Source: a virus. From it: DNA of 46,921 nt. Both the position numbers and the translations under genes were made by a program. This document shows, one piece after another, positions 1-6,723 of the stretch (its first letter is position 1; every line of letters starts with the position of its first letter). The stretch lies in IMG/VR virus record IMGVR_UViG_3300038701_001111, positions 1 to 46,921 of that record. One strand, given 5' to 3'. Below the pieces are notes generated by a model that did no database searches, was not told where the DNA came from, and was given only the letters and a program-made list of their open reading frames with translations.

Positions 1-58
1 TCGGCACCTTGTCGAAGACTTCGCTGAACTTCTGGAAAAAGACACGCAATACTTTTCT

Positions 59-265
59 ATGAGTGAGGCATTTGAGCATACCGACAGCGTAAATGCAGCA
101 GCCCGCGCCGCCCTCGACGCCATGCTTGCCAAAGCACGAGAAGACGCGCTGCGAGAGGCGGCGGAACGGCTCCTCGGAAGCATAAAGCGCGAGTATGGAG
201 ATCACCGCGATTACCGCAAAGCCATCCTCCGAATGATCGACCGGACGGCAGAGGGGGAGGCGTGA
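59..265 (+). CDS. Small hypothetical phage protein (5' end uncertain)
   Basis: A 68-residue, helix-rich, charged protein that I do not recognise. The same frame is open back to base 2, so the true start may lie outside the window. On the other hand, a second frame ends in a TGA at 60-62 that overlaps this ATG, the ATGA junction used throughout this genome, which supports the start at 59. It ends in TAEGEA, and its last 21 bases are identical to the end of the gene at 43199. The stop overlaps the start of the next gene. Confidence 0.6.
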   Translation: MSEAFEHTDSVNAAARAALDAMLAKAREDALREAAERLLGSIKREYGDHRDYRKAILRMIDRTAEGEA

Positions 266-486
266 TGGAATTTGACCCAAAGGAAATTCACCTGCGCGTG
301 ATTGACCAGCGGATCGGCATGGGAATTGGAGGCTTGGATACCGTTATCAGGCTGTACCATGTGCCGACAGGGATTTTGATTGAAGTGCCGCGCGTTTCTA
401 GCAGTCAATACTATGACAGGCAGATTGCGTTCGAGATGCTTGAAGCTGCCCTGACGCATCCGAAATCCCGTGCCGAAGGAGAATGA
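265..486 (+). CDS. RF-1 domain (release-factor-like) phage protein lacking GGQ
   Basis: A 73-residue protein resembling the peptidyl-tRNA hydrolase domain of class I release factors and ArfB. It has a glycine-rich entry (GMGIGGLDT), then VIRLYHVPTGILIEVP, a SSSQYYDRQ segment and a helix ending MLEAAL, matching the family pattern HxPTGI...RSQxxN...AL..L. The catalytic GGQ is replaced by GGL, so peptide release by the usual chemistry is doubtful. Many phages carry such stand-alone domains, of unknown role. GTG at 262 is an alternative start; GGGGGAGG lies 5 bases before the ATG at 265. Confidence 0.7.
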   Translation: MEFDPKEIHLRVIDQRIGMGIGGLDTVIRLYHVPTGILIEVPRVSSSQYYDRQIAFEMLEAALTHPKSRAEGE

Positions 487-489
487 TTG

Positions 490-606
490 ATGCGCGACTT
501 GAGAGAATACACGACGAAGCGCGACATGGTGTGTTGGGTGAACGGTCTTTCTGTCGGCCTATCGGCAGGTGCTTTGATCGGCATCATCCTGTCGCATGTT
601 TTGTAA
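490..606 (+). CDS. Single-TM micro-protein (38 aa)
   Basis: Starts three bases after the previous stop and encodes a charged N-terminus (MRDLREYTTKRD) followed by one hydrophobic segment with small residues (about residues 15-37). The polarity predicts a cytoplasmic N-terminus. No family is recognised. The overlap-like spacing and in-line position in the plus-strand cluster support expression; the GGAG of the previous gene's end is its likely ribosome-binding site. Confidence 0.5.
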   Translation: MRDLREYTTKRDMVCWVNGLSVGLSAGALIGIILSHVL

Positions 607-623
607 CCAAAGGAGGCTGACTG

Positions 624-815
624 ATGGATAAACGAGAACTAGTAGCGCGAGCTATTGCTCAGACTGACCCTGTATATGCAGAAGTCGGCTTGCTAGAGTT
701 ACATTGGAAAATGGCAGACGCTGCCATTGCAGCCCTTGAGCCTGTACGGATATGCGCAAAGTGCGGCCATCCTGAGAACAACCATCCTTATCGTCATCCG
801 TTTGTAGGCATATAA
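624..815 (+). CDS. Small zinc-ribbon-like protein
   Basis: A 63-residue protein with an N-terminal helix and a C-terminal CAKCGHPENNHPYRH cluster whose Cys and His residues could bind zinc. The ribosome-binding site GGAGGCTGACTG directly precedes the ATG; the same 15-base GGAGGCTGACTGATG occurs at the start of the gene at 45485. It is the last gene before the terminator at 821. Confidence 0.6.
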   Translation: MDKRELVARAIAQTDPVYAEVGLLELHWKMADAAIAALEPVRICAKCGHPENNHPYRHPFVGI

Positions 816-820
816 TAAAA

Positions 821-846
821 CCCCGGCAGTTGAGGCGCTGCCGGGG
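821..846 (-). terminator. Intrinsic terminator between converging transcripts
   Basis: A perfect 9-bp stem (CCCCGGCAG / CTGCCGGGG) with an 8-base loop. On the minus strand it is followed by TTTTATTATA, so it should end the long late transcript that finishes with the lysis genes. It may also stop the plus-strand cluster, although no T tract follows on that side. Confidence 0.8.
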
Positions 847-904
847 TCAATCGCGTAGGGTACACGATACCTGCATCCGGCAGGCGCGGTTTCCCCAACG
901 GGGA

Positions 905-1111
905 TCAGCTATCCCGCCCCGGTTCGCACCGCGCGGACAGGAAAATGAGCTTAGAGCCAGTGTCGGCGGCTACCGTTGCCAGATAGTCCGTCAGCGGCTT
1001 AATTAAGGCTAGGCACTCGACGCGATCCGGCACCGCTGGCCTGACGTGCTTTTCGCACCGCGCGTCTGGTCCGTCTGACATGCACATGACGGTTACGAGC
1101 ATCCACATCAT
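905..1111 (-). CDS. Small protein with hydrophobic N-terminus, lysis cassette
   Basis: A 68-residue protein starting in an ATGA overlap with the Rz1-like gene. It begins with a short Met-rich hydrophobic stretch (MMWMLVTVMCM) that may be a weak signal or anchor, and has Cys residues further on. It is the last late gene before the terminator. The function is not recognised; its position after the spanins is the only clue. Confidence 0.55.
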   Translation of the reverse strand: MMWMLVTVMCMSDGPDARCEKHVRPAVPDRVECLALIKPLTDYLATVAADTGSKLIFLSARCEPGRDS

Positions 1112-1308
1112 GAGCGGCACCCCGCCTCGAAGCCTAGCACAACGTCAGTACCGGCCTCACCAACCGGCTCAGGTGTTGCGGGATGTGCAACAAGTGCGCG
1201 GCGCAGATCAGCCACCGGGCGGTCAAGACCCGCGCACACGGCGCTGTCAGGGGCAGGACGCACGCAGCCTGTCAAGCCAAGGGCAATCACGATCAGCAGA
1301 TAGCGCAT
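1108..1308 (-). CDS. Rz1-like outer-membrane spanin lipoprotein
   Basis: A 66-residue lipoprotein: a short hydrophobic signal MRYLLIVIALGLTGC with lipobox LTGC and a Pro-containing mature start (VRPAP). Outer-membrane spanin subunits of Gram-negative phages have this form and overlap the inner spanin gene, as here: its first 62 bases lie inside the Rz-like gene in another frame. AAGGATTGACG before the ATG at 1308 sets the start. Together with Rz it would fuse inner and outer membranes at the end of lysis. Confidence 0.8.
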   Translation of the reverse strand: MRYLLIVIALGLTGCVRPAPDSAVCAGLDRPVADLRRALVAHPATPEPVGEAGTDVVLGFEAGCRS

Positions 1309-1459
1309 CGTCAATCCTTTCGCGGTTTTCAATGTGTGTTTTGGCGTCGTCCAGTTCGCGCTTGGCCCATTCTGCGCTGGTGATGTAGAAAAACACGGCC
1401 CCGGCCATCACCGCGAGAATTGTCATCGGCAGCACGAAGCGCAGAACGAGCGCGGTCAC
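1247..1459 (-). CDS. Rz-like inner-membrane spanin
   Basis: A 70-residue protein with an N-terminal membrane segment (LVLRFVLPMTILAVMAGAVF) followed by a charged helical periplasmic tail. This is the topology of an i-spanin, though the tail is short. The start is GTG at 1459, in a GTGA overlap with the lysozyme stop; a 6-codon upstream ATG at 1477 is less likely. The identification rests on topology and on the overlapping Rz1-like lipoprotein gene. Confidence 0.7.
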   Translation of the reverse strand: MTALVLRFVLPMTILAVMAGAVFFYITSAEWAKRELDDAKTHIENRERIDDALSADRDCPWLDRLRASCP

Positions 1460-2232
1460 GTCAGCCCCCGAAGGCACAACGCCACCTCATCCGCGCGGCG
1501 GTTGACCAACCCGCGCACGATCCTGTCGCCCGCGCGGTTCCACCAGCCGATAGCCTCACACCCGCCCGCAATGTCACCGGCATTCAGTCGCCGGGTTGCT
1601 GTGGACTTGCCCGCGCCCGCGATGCCCACGTTATAGGCCAAGCTGGTATAGGCCGCGTCACGGTGCGCTGTAAGCCGCTCTGTGCGTGTCTCAGGCGTGA
1701 AGTACCTGTGCAGCCCGTCACGATAGGAGCGCACCTCACGGGCCAGCATGTCGCGGCACTGCGCCTCGGAATAGCTGTCGCCCTGCCGGACGCCCTTTGT
1801 CTCGCCATAGCAGACGGTCCAGACTGGCGGGCTGGCGATGGTATCCAGATAGGCCGTGGTTCGCAGCCCTTCCCACTTGGCAATGAGCGGCACCGCTACA
1901 GCGTCGAAGTCTTGGATCGTGTAGGATTTACCAGTCGGTTCAGGGTCCGCAGTCTCGCGCGGGAACAGCGCAGCCATTGCAATCAGCATCGCAGCGCCGG
2001 ACGAAAAGAACCGGGCGTCTTTCGGGTTGTCGATGCCTTGATCCGTGATCCGGCCAACGATGCCCGCGACGATCAGGCCAAGCCCCAGCCAAAACCAGAT
2101 GCGCGGGTTGGTGTCGATCCCGGCGACGGCATAGATGACTTCGGGCGCGATCAGGGCGGCGATGCCTGCGTAGTTGCACCACATGGAAAAAGCACGGCGG
2201 GCAACGGCCCCCGCGTTGGGTATCATGCGCAT
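1456..2232 (-). CDS. Membrane-anchored endolysin, three TM segments plus GH24 lysozyme
   Basis: A 258-residue muralytic enzyme. Residues 17-40, 44-62 and 76-90 are hydrophobic and look like three membrane helices. A GH24 lysozyme domain follows from about 108, with the E-D-T triad readable as E121 (KWEGL), D130 (AYLDT) and T139 (WTVCYG). Arg residues before the first helix favour a cytoplasmic N-terminus, which puts the lysozyme in the periplasm. Most phage lysozymes are soluble or carry one SAR helix, so a three-helix holin-like anchor is unusual. GGAGG lies 8 bases before the ATG. Confidence 0.85.
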   Translation of the reverse strand: MRMIPNAGAVARRAFSMWCNYAGIAALIAPEVIYAVAGIDTNPRIWFWLGLGLIVAGIVGRITDQGIDNPKDARFFSSGAAMLIAMAALFPRETADPEPTGKSYTIQDFDAVAVPLIAKWEGLRTTAYLDTIASPPVWTVCYGETKGVRQGDSYSEAQCRDMLAREVRSYRDGLHRYFTPETRTERLTAHRDAAYTSLAYNVGIAGAGKSTATRRLNAGDIAGGCEAIGWWNRAGDRIVRGLVNRRADEVALCLRGLT

Positions 2233-2258
2233 AGGTCGCGCCTCCTTGAATGTGTGGG

Positions 2259-2546
2259 CTACCCGCCCCGCTTCATCAGCTCTTCGATATTCCGGTCAAT
2301 CCGGTCGATGGTTTTGCTCTGGTTGGCTATCTGCTGCGCCATCACCGCAACCGTTGTTTTCTGCTCGGCCTGCTCGATTTTCACGGCTTCTGTTTCCTGA
2401 TCGGCATGGGTGTTGCGTGCTTCCATTTTCGTGAACTTTTCTTCAAGTGTCGCAATCCCGCCAGAGAGCCGGTAATAGCCGCCGATGATTGCCGCGAACA
2501 TTGTCAGAAAGGCGATGATTTCTGCCAGACTTGCATTCAATTCCAT
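2259..2546 (-). CDS. TM plus coiled-coil protein of the lysis cassette (holin candidate)
   Basis: A 95-residue protein with one N-terminal membrane helix (residues about 6-27, EIIAFLTMFAAIIGGYY) followed by a heptad-like coiled coil (LEEKFTKMEARN... to the end). Its place just before the lysozyme gene suggests a holin or lysis regulator, but one TM and a cytoplasmic or periplasmic coil also fit a membrane anchor for virion assembly. No family is named with confidence. Confidence 0.6.
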   Translation of the reverse strand: MELNASLAEIIAFLTMFAAIIGGYYRLSGGIATLEEKFTKMEARNTHADQETEAVKIEQAEQKTTVAVMAQQIANQSKTIDRIDRNIEELMKRGG

Positions 2547-2558
2547 GACTGCACCTAT

Positions 2559-2831
2559 TTACCGCGTGACGATTGAAACGCCGTAATTGCCAATCGCCGT
2601 AGACGATATGACATTACCGGCCACGCGGTTTGATGTGCCGAAACTGTAAATCCCCACGTTGCGCGTCACAGACCGCACCGGCGCATTGTTCACCTGCGAA
2701 TTGAGAACCGACATTGACGGCACCTCGGCCACAATCGGCTCGCCCGGCTTGCAGCTATTGCCGGGACAATTCAGCGGCTGCGCCATCGCGGCACTACCGG
2801 ACAAAGTCAGAGGAATTGCGTATTTCAGCAT
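2559..2831 (-). CDS. Small exported protein
   Basis: A 90-residue precursor with a signal peptide (MLKYAIPLTLSGSAAMA, cleavage likely before QPLN). The mature part has two closely spaced Cys (NCPGNSC) and a Gly/Ser/Asn-rich C-terminal half. AAGGAACACCCCG precedes the ATG. Function unknown; export to the periplasm late in infection, next to lysis genes, is the inference. Confidence 0.65.
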   Translation of the reverse strand: MLKYAIPLTLSGSAAMAQPLNCPGNSCKPGEPIVAEVPSMSVLNSQVNNAPVRSVTRNVGIYSFGTSNRVAGNVISSTAIGNYGVSIVTR

Positions 2832-2866
2832 CGGGGTGTTCCTTTTGATGTTGGATTGGTTTTTGC

Positions 2867-3217
2867 TCAGTCGAAACGAAAGAGCGACACGGCCAGCCAC
2901 ATTGTCAGCCGCCGCCAGCGCGACACGCCGTCCGCGTGCAGGGCTTCGTGAAACTCTGCACCGGCGGTTGTTCTCGCCCAGCCCCGGCGCAGGAGTTCAT
3001 CGTGCAGGGCCGCTGCCTTGAGGTATGCCGGGTTGTGCGGGTCAAACAGCCACCGGAGGCCGCGCGGGATCGACACGTCGAACACCGTGCCTTTCGGGAC
3101 CGTGACGATCATGCCGCTGCCCTTGGTGCCGACCTCCCACATGAGCGGGCGTTCGGCGCGGTAGAGTATGCCCCCAACCCGAATGCACCAATCGCCGGGG
3201 TTGGTGTACGCGCTCAC
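2867..3217 (-). CDS. DUF1353 phage protein
   Basis: A 116-residue protein matching the DUF1353 family by pattern: an N-terminal strand-rich part with VPKGTVFDVSIPRGLRWLF, then HDELLRRGW and an EFHEAL motif, and a C-terminal hydrophobic end. Such proteins are usually encoded near tail or lysis genes and their role is unknown. It starts at GTG in a GTGA overlap with the preceding DUF4376 gene. Confidence 0.75.
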   Translation of the reverse strand: MSAYTNPGDWCIRVGGILYRAERPLMWEVGTKGSGMIVTVPKGTVFDVSIPRGLRWLFDPHNPAYLKAAALHDELLRRGWARTTAGAEFHEALHADGVSRWRRLTMWLAVSLFRFD

Positions 3218-3636
3218 GGCCAGCCTGTCTCGATATCCACCGCGTCCAACTCCGCCTCAGTCGTCGCGGCTGTGATCTGCCCCGATAGCGTTGCCTCACG
3301 CGCGAAACACGCCTGAATGTGCGCCTCGATAGCGTCTGCGATGGCGATGATGGTTGCAGCGTCCAGCGGTGAGAACGTACCGTCCGTACCTTTCCATGCC
3401 GCGATTGTGTAATTGCTGTCTGCGGATGCCTTGACGTATGCCGCCGTCACTTTGCCCTGCGTGGTCCGGTCGGTTGCAATCGGTGTATTGCCCAGCGTCG
3501 TCCCGCCTTCCTCAGCAATGAAACGCCGCGCGGCCAAGTCCTGAACCTTTTGGGCCTTACGCTCCGCAAGCGTTAGTTGTGGGAATTGGTCAGCAGATAC
3601 TTCGATGATCTGCCCTTTTTTCTGTACCAGAGGCAT
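3214..3636 (-). CDS. DUF4376 tail-associated protein
   Basis: A 140-residue protein with the DUF4376 pattern: RRFIAEEGGTT, IATDRTTQGKVTAAY, a YTIAAWKGTDGTFSPLDA core, HIQACFAREATLSGQI and a final TGWP. These proteins accompany tail fibre genes in siphoviruses and are thought to be tail-associated or fibre-assembly factors. Its stop overlaps the DUF1353 start and its start overlaps the fibre gene upstream. Confidence 0.75.
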   Translation of the reverse strand: MPLVQKKGQIIEVSADQFPQLTLAERKAQKVQDLAARRFIAEEGGTTLGNTPIATDRTTQGKVTAAYVKASADSNYTIAAWKGTDGTFSPLDAATIIAIADAIEAHIQACFAREATLSGQITAATTEAELDAVDIETGWP

Positions 3637-4241
3637 CAGACAGCCTCCTTATATGCGTAGAGCGAGAAGGTGCCTGCGGTGATGTTGTTGGAAAAGTCCT
3701 TGAGCCGCAGAACGTCTGCTTTTGAAGCGTTCTGTCGCCACCCCATGCTCTTATGACGATGTGCGTAAGCTGTTGCAGACGTCTTAATCGCCATTGTATT
3801 TGCATTGAGAGCAAACTGTTCACCTGTGTTGACAATATCAATGATTGAATGTGTAGGGTTATCGTCAAGGTCGTTACCAACAATTAGGATTCCGTTGGAA
3901 GGGTAACCCTGTACGGCGGAAACTCCTGTCGTAGAAAACCATTTGTCAGCTCTGTATGCGTAATTTGTGCTTTGGAAAGTCGACCCCCCGTCCAGCGAAA
4001 TTGTGCCGAAAAGGTATGAGCCAGACGATGAGTATGTGAGGTCTTGGATAATAAGACGAAACCGCGAGTATTCCGCAGGCAGGTCAAAATCTACCGCCGA
4101 AACCGCTGTTGAGATGACTTCTTGTTGAATGAGCGTGATACCCGCCGTTCCACCCCCGCCGCTCGGCAGATCAGAGACCGGCGTTTTATAGAGCGTGCCG
4201 CTGCGCTCGATCATCAGCAGGTCAGTGCTAAGAACAGCCAT
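3636..4241 (-). CDS. Tail fibre-like structural protein (N-terminal adaptor paralogue B)
   Basis: A 201-residue, strand-rich protein. The N-terminus (TDLLMIERSGTLYKTPVSDL) resembles that of the upstream gene product (SDYFIIERGSTVYNVLGSDI), suggesting a shared attachment module. A Gly hinge (SGGGGTAG) follows, then a distinct distal domain ending TAGTFSLYAYKEAV. This two-part form is typical of small tail-tip or receptor-binding proteins. The distal domain is not recognised. Confidence 0.65.
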   Translation of the reverse strand: MAVLSTDLLMIERSGTLYKTPVSDLPSGGGGTAGITLIQQEVISTAVSAVDFDLPAEYSRFRLIIQDLTYSSSGSYLFGTISLDGGSTFQSTNYAYRADKWFSTTGVSAVQGYPSNGILIVGNDLDDNPTHSIIDIVNTGEQFALNANTMAIKTSATAYAHRHKSMGWRQNASKADVLRLKDFSNNITAGTFSLYAYKEAV

Positions 4242-4242
4242 C

Positions 4243-4821
4243 TTAAGGTGCCGCCGTCAGTTGCGAGATTGAGAAGCCCAATGCCTGCCCGGTCAGGGTC
4301 AATGGGTTGGTGTTCGTCGTGCCGACCAGCGTGACAGCCGCGTGCGACGCAGTGCGCATGGCGTCCAGATCGGTTGCCGCCGTGACCATCAGGTGCCCGA
4401 CCTTTATGACCTGCGCCGGAACCATCAGCCCCGCGTTCGTGCCGTTCGCAGCCGGGATTGTCGCGTCGGTTCCTGTCGATGAAGCCACGACGCCTTGCGT
4501 TGCCGATGCGGTATAGGACAGGTCAGCGCCGCCCACGGACACGTCGAGACCTTCCTCTTCGGCCACTTTCGTGAAGCCCGACCCGCGCCACACATAGATC
4601 GCCCAGCCGCTTGTCACGGTCGCGTCCGCCGAAGCATCAACGACGAACACGCGGTCGCCAGTTGTCAGCCCGGTCAGAGCGTTCCGCGCCGCAATGTCCG
4701 CAACGTCGTATTCGGTCGATCCTATATTGGCTTGGACATACGCCAGAATGTCGGACCCCAGCACGTTGTAGACTGTGCTGCCGCGTTCGATGATGAAATA
4801 GTCAGAACCTTGAAGTGCCAT
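4243..4821 (-). CDS. Tail fibre-like structural protein (N-terminal adaptor paralogue A)
   Basis: A 192-residue protein with the same IERG-T-Y type N-terminal motif as the next gene. It contains a DVADIAARNALTGLTTGDRVFVVD segment common in phage fibre and baseplate proteins, with WAIYVWRG afterwards, then an Ala/Thr-rich C-terminal half. The start at 4821 lies just past the upstream stop; the longer reading to 4869 lacks a better site. Confidence 0.65.
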   Translation of the reverse strand: MALQGSDYFIIERGSTVYNVLGSDILAYVQANIGSTEYDVADIAARNALTGLTTGDRVFVVDASADATVTSGWAIYVWRGSGFTKVAEEEGLDVSVGGADLSYTASATQGVVASSTGTDATIPAANGTNAGLMVPAQVIKVGHLMVTAATDLDAMRTASHAAVTLVGTTNTNPLTLTGQALGFSISQLTAAP

Positions 4822-4822
4822 G

Positions 4823-5041
4823 TTAGCCTCGCGTGAGTGAAGAAATGTCGTAGCGGATTTCGGAGCCAACCAGCTTGAACCCAGGTCCGACTTCTGACCC
4901 GGCCCCGGCAGGTCCAGTCGCGACGGTAAAGATCGGCGTGACCGTCACGGGCTGGCGAGACGGCGATACCGTGACAACCGTGTTCGGAAAGCCGGACACG
5001 GCGACAGAAACGGTGCTTTGCTTTGGGGCGACGGTAATCAT
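4823..5041 (-). CDS. Short Val/Thr/Pro-rich tail-region protein
   Basis: A 72-residue protein with strand-forming repeats of Thr, Val and Pro and a short GPAGAG collagen-like stretch near residue 45. It is coupled by ATGA overlap to the gene before it and lies within the tail-fibre group. It could be a linker or a small tail component. Not recognised. Confidence 0.55.
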   Translation of the reverse strand: MITVAPKQSTVSVAVSGFPNTVVTVSPSRQPVTVTPIFTVATGPAGAGSEVGPGFKLVGSEIRYDISSLTRG

Positions 5042-5340
5042 TTGTAGACCACCCTCATGAGATTGGTGGACTGGTCATCGCCGTCCTTGCTGATCTTCAC
5101 CCGGAAATTGTAGGGCGTGTTCTTCAGCAAATCCGCCGACCACTCGACACGGACAGTGATCTTGCCATCTGTCGGTGTGGCCGATTTCACCGCCGTGGTC
5201 AGGGCGCTAATTTCCGATGTCACATCCAGCAAGCTCACGGTCCAGTCGGTCAGGTCCACAACGCCGCCCGCGCCATCCGGCCACGGGATGTCAAACTCCA
5301 AATCCGAGCCGTAGTTGATTTCAAAGACCCCGACCGTCAT
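5038..5340 (-). CDS. Small strand-rich tail-region protein
   Basis: A 100-residue protein starting MTVGVFEINYGSDLEFDIPW. It has alternating hydrophobic strands (LTDWTVSLLDV, KITVRVEWS, YNFRVKISKD) typical of an immunoglobulin-like or baseplate upper-protein fold (BppU-like). ATGA overlaps at both ends place it in a translationally coupled tail-tip group. Confidence 0.6.
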   Translation of the reverse strand: MTVGVFEINYGSDLEFDIPWPDGAGGVVDLTDWTVSLLDVTSEISALTTAVKSATPTDGKITVRVEWSADLLKNTPYNFRVKISKDGDDQSTNLMRVVYK

Positions 5341-5744
5341 GGCCAGCCATCCCACGACGACACGTCGCTCGGAATCGGGTCCAGTGCTTCCAGCGTGTCG
5401 GATGCTGCGCGGATCGCCGCGATCTGGGTCCAAAGCGCCTCACCTGCGGCCCATGCGTCCGCCTCGGCCTGCGTCCAGTTGGCCTCGCCCTTCTTGGCAA
5501 GTTGTGCTGCCTGCGCTGTCAAGTTGCGTTGCTTCCACTCAGGGCAAAGCGTGAGAATGCGGCGGTGCGCTTCGGCCTTGACCTGATCCGGCGTTCCCGG
5601 CGGCTTTGGCGCGGGTGTGAAGGACTGACCGTCCCAGAGGTCGCCAATCTTCGCGGCCCCCGCCTCGATCCAGTTATCCGCCAAGGGTGTGTCAGCCTTA
5701 GCGATGTTGACGACCTTGCCGTCTTCGATGATTGCGTATTTCAT
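5337..5744 (-). CDS. Tail fibre assembly-like protein
   Basis: A 135-residue protein beginning MKYAIIEDGKVVNIAKADTP with a LWDGQSF motif, followed by a helical Lys/Ala/Glu-rich C-terminal half. This layout is common among tail fibre assembly chaperones encoded right after adhesin genes. The start at 5744 is preferred over the upstream ATG because of the conserved MKYAI beginning and an AAGGAAATCCCC ribosome-binding site. Confidence 0.65.
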   Translation of the reverse strand: MKYAIIEDGKVVNIAKADTPLADNWIEAGAAKIGDLWDGQSFTPAPKPPGTPDQVKAEAHRRILTLCPEWKQRNLTAQAAQLAKKGEANWTQAEADAWAAGEALWTQIAAIRAASDTLEALDPIPSDVSSWDGWP

Positions 5745-5754
5745 GGGGATTTCC

Positions 5755-6723
5755 TTACCAAGACCAGACAATCACGCGGCCATCTCCACCGCTGCCGCCG
5801 CCGCCGTCGTTGTTTGAAGCGCCGCCACCGCCGCCGGGGACCGCGCCGTCACTCGCAGCAGTGTCCGCAGCGTTGTTCGCCGCCCCGCCATCGCCGCCGA
5901 ATACCGATGTTCCTGCTGCGGTGACGGGTGACTCACCGTTACATCCACCGCCACCAGCCCCGCCGATAACGGAATTTCCACCGGGATATGTTTCATCGCC
6001 TTTGAGGCCCGCGTCATACGCGCCCACGCTGGTGTCAACTCTGGCGCCAAGACTGCCCCCGCCGCCGGTAGCGACGACGGCCGATCCGAAAGACGAGTTT
6101 CCGCCAGCGCCGCCGTTATTAATCCCGCCGCTTGCGCCACCAGCGCCACCAGCGCCAACCGTCACGGTTTCCGTCGCAGACAGGTCGGACGCGCTTAGTA
6201 ACTTATGAACACCCTGACCGCCCGAGCCACCCCGCGATATAGCAAATGAGACAGTAGAGTTCCCGCCGCCGCCGCCCCCAGCAACTGCTTCGACATACAC
6301 CAGAGTTACGCCGCTCGGTTTTGTCCAAGTGCCGGACGAGGTGAAGGTCTCAACATACATTTTGCCGACATTGAGTTCCGTCCAGTCCGTGCCTTCTGTC
6401 GGCGTTGTTCCCGCCGCTGCTGTGGTTTTTTTGAGCCAAATCCCGTCAAGATAGCTGACACTTTCGCCAATAGCGTAAAGCGTGGCGGCGTCATAGTTGC
6501 CCTGAAAATTGACAGCACCGGCTGCGACTGTTTTTGCGGTCTCGGCAGCAGCGGCGTCGGTCGCCACATCGGACGCGGTACTGGCAAACCACGGCGCTGC
6601 GGTCGAAAGTTCATCCCTGAACGTGACTTGATACGCGACAAACGCATCGGCTCGGTCCGAAAAGGTCGTCGGATCATCCCGTGCTGGCGCAGCGGGCGGG
6701 GTAGAAAAAGTGGGCGTTGTCAT
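5755..6723 (-). CDS. Glycine-rich tail adhesin
   Basis: A 322-residue protein. The N-terminal 90 residues look like a tail-attachment helix region; about residues 75-115 resemble a carbohydrate-module stretch (YDAATLYAIGESVSYLDGIW). From about 125 onward come repeated glycine blocks (AGGGGGGNS, AGGAGGASGG, GGAGGGGC, GGGGGASNN), ending GGDGRVIVWSW. Glycine-rich domains of this kind form polyglycine-II sheets in adhesins such as gp38 of phage S16, with the loops between Gly runs contacting the receptor. The variable loops here are the likely host-range determinants. Confidence 0.75.
   Translation of the reverse strand: MTTPTFSTPPAAPARDDPTTFSDRADAFVAYQVTFRDELSTAAPWFASTASDVATDAAAAETAKTVAAGAVNFQGNYDAATLYAIGESVSYLDGIWLKKTTAAAGTTPTEGTDWTELNVGKMYVETFTSSGTWTKPSGVTLVYVEAVAGGGGGGNSTVSFAISRGGSGGQGVHKLLSASDLSATETVTVGAGGAGGASGGINNGGAGGNSSFGSAVVATGGGGSLGARVDTSVGAYDAGLKGDETYPGGNSVIGGAGGGGCNGESPVTAAGTSVFGGDGGAANNAADTAASDGAVPGGGGGASNNDGGGGSGGDGRVIVWSW

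Noticed and set aside
1420-2400. 326-codon plus-strand frame opposite the lysozyme and TM genes
   Set aside because: The minus strand has a GH24 lysozyme with catalytic residues and coupled spanin genes; the plus reading is Arg/Ala-rich with no motif.
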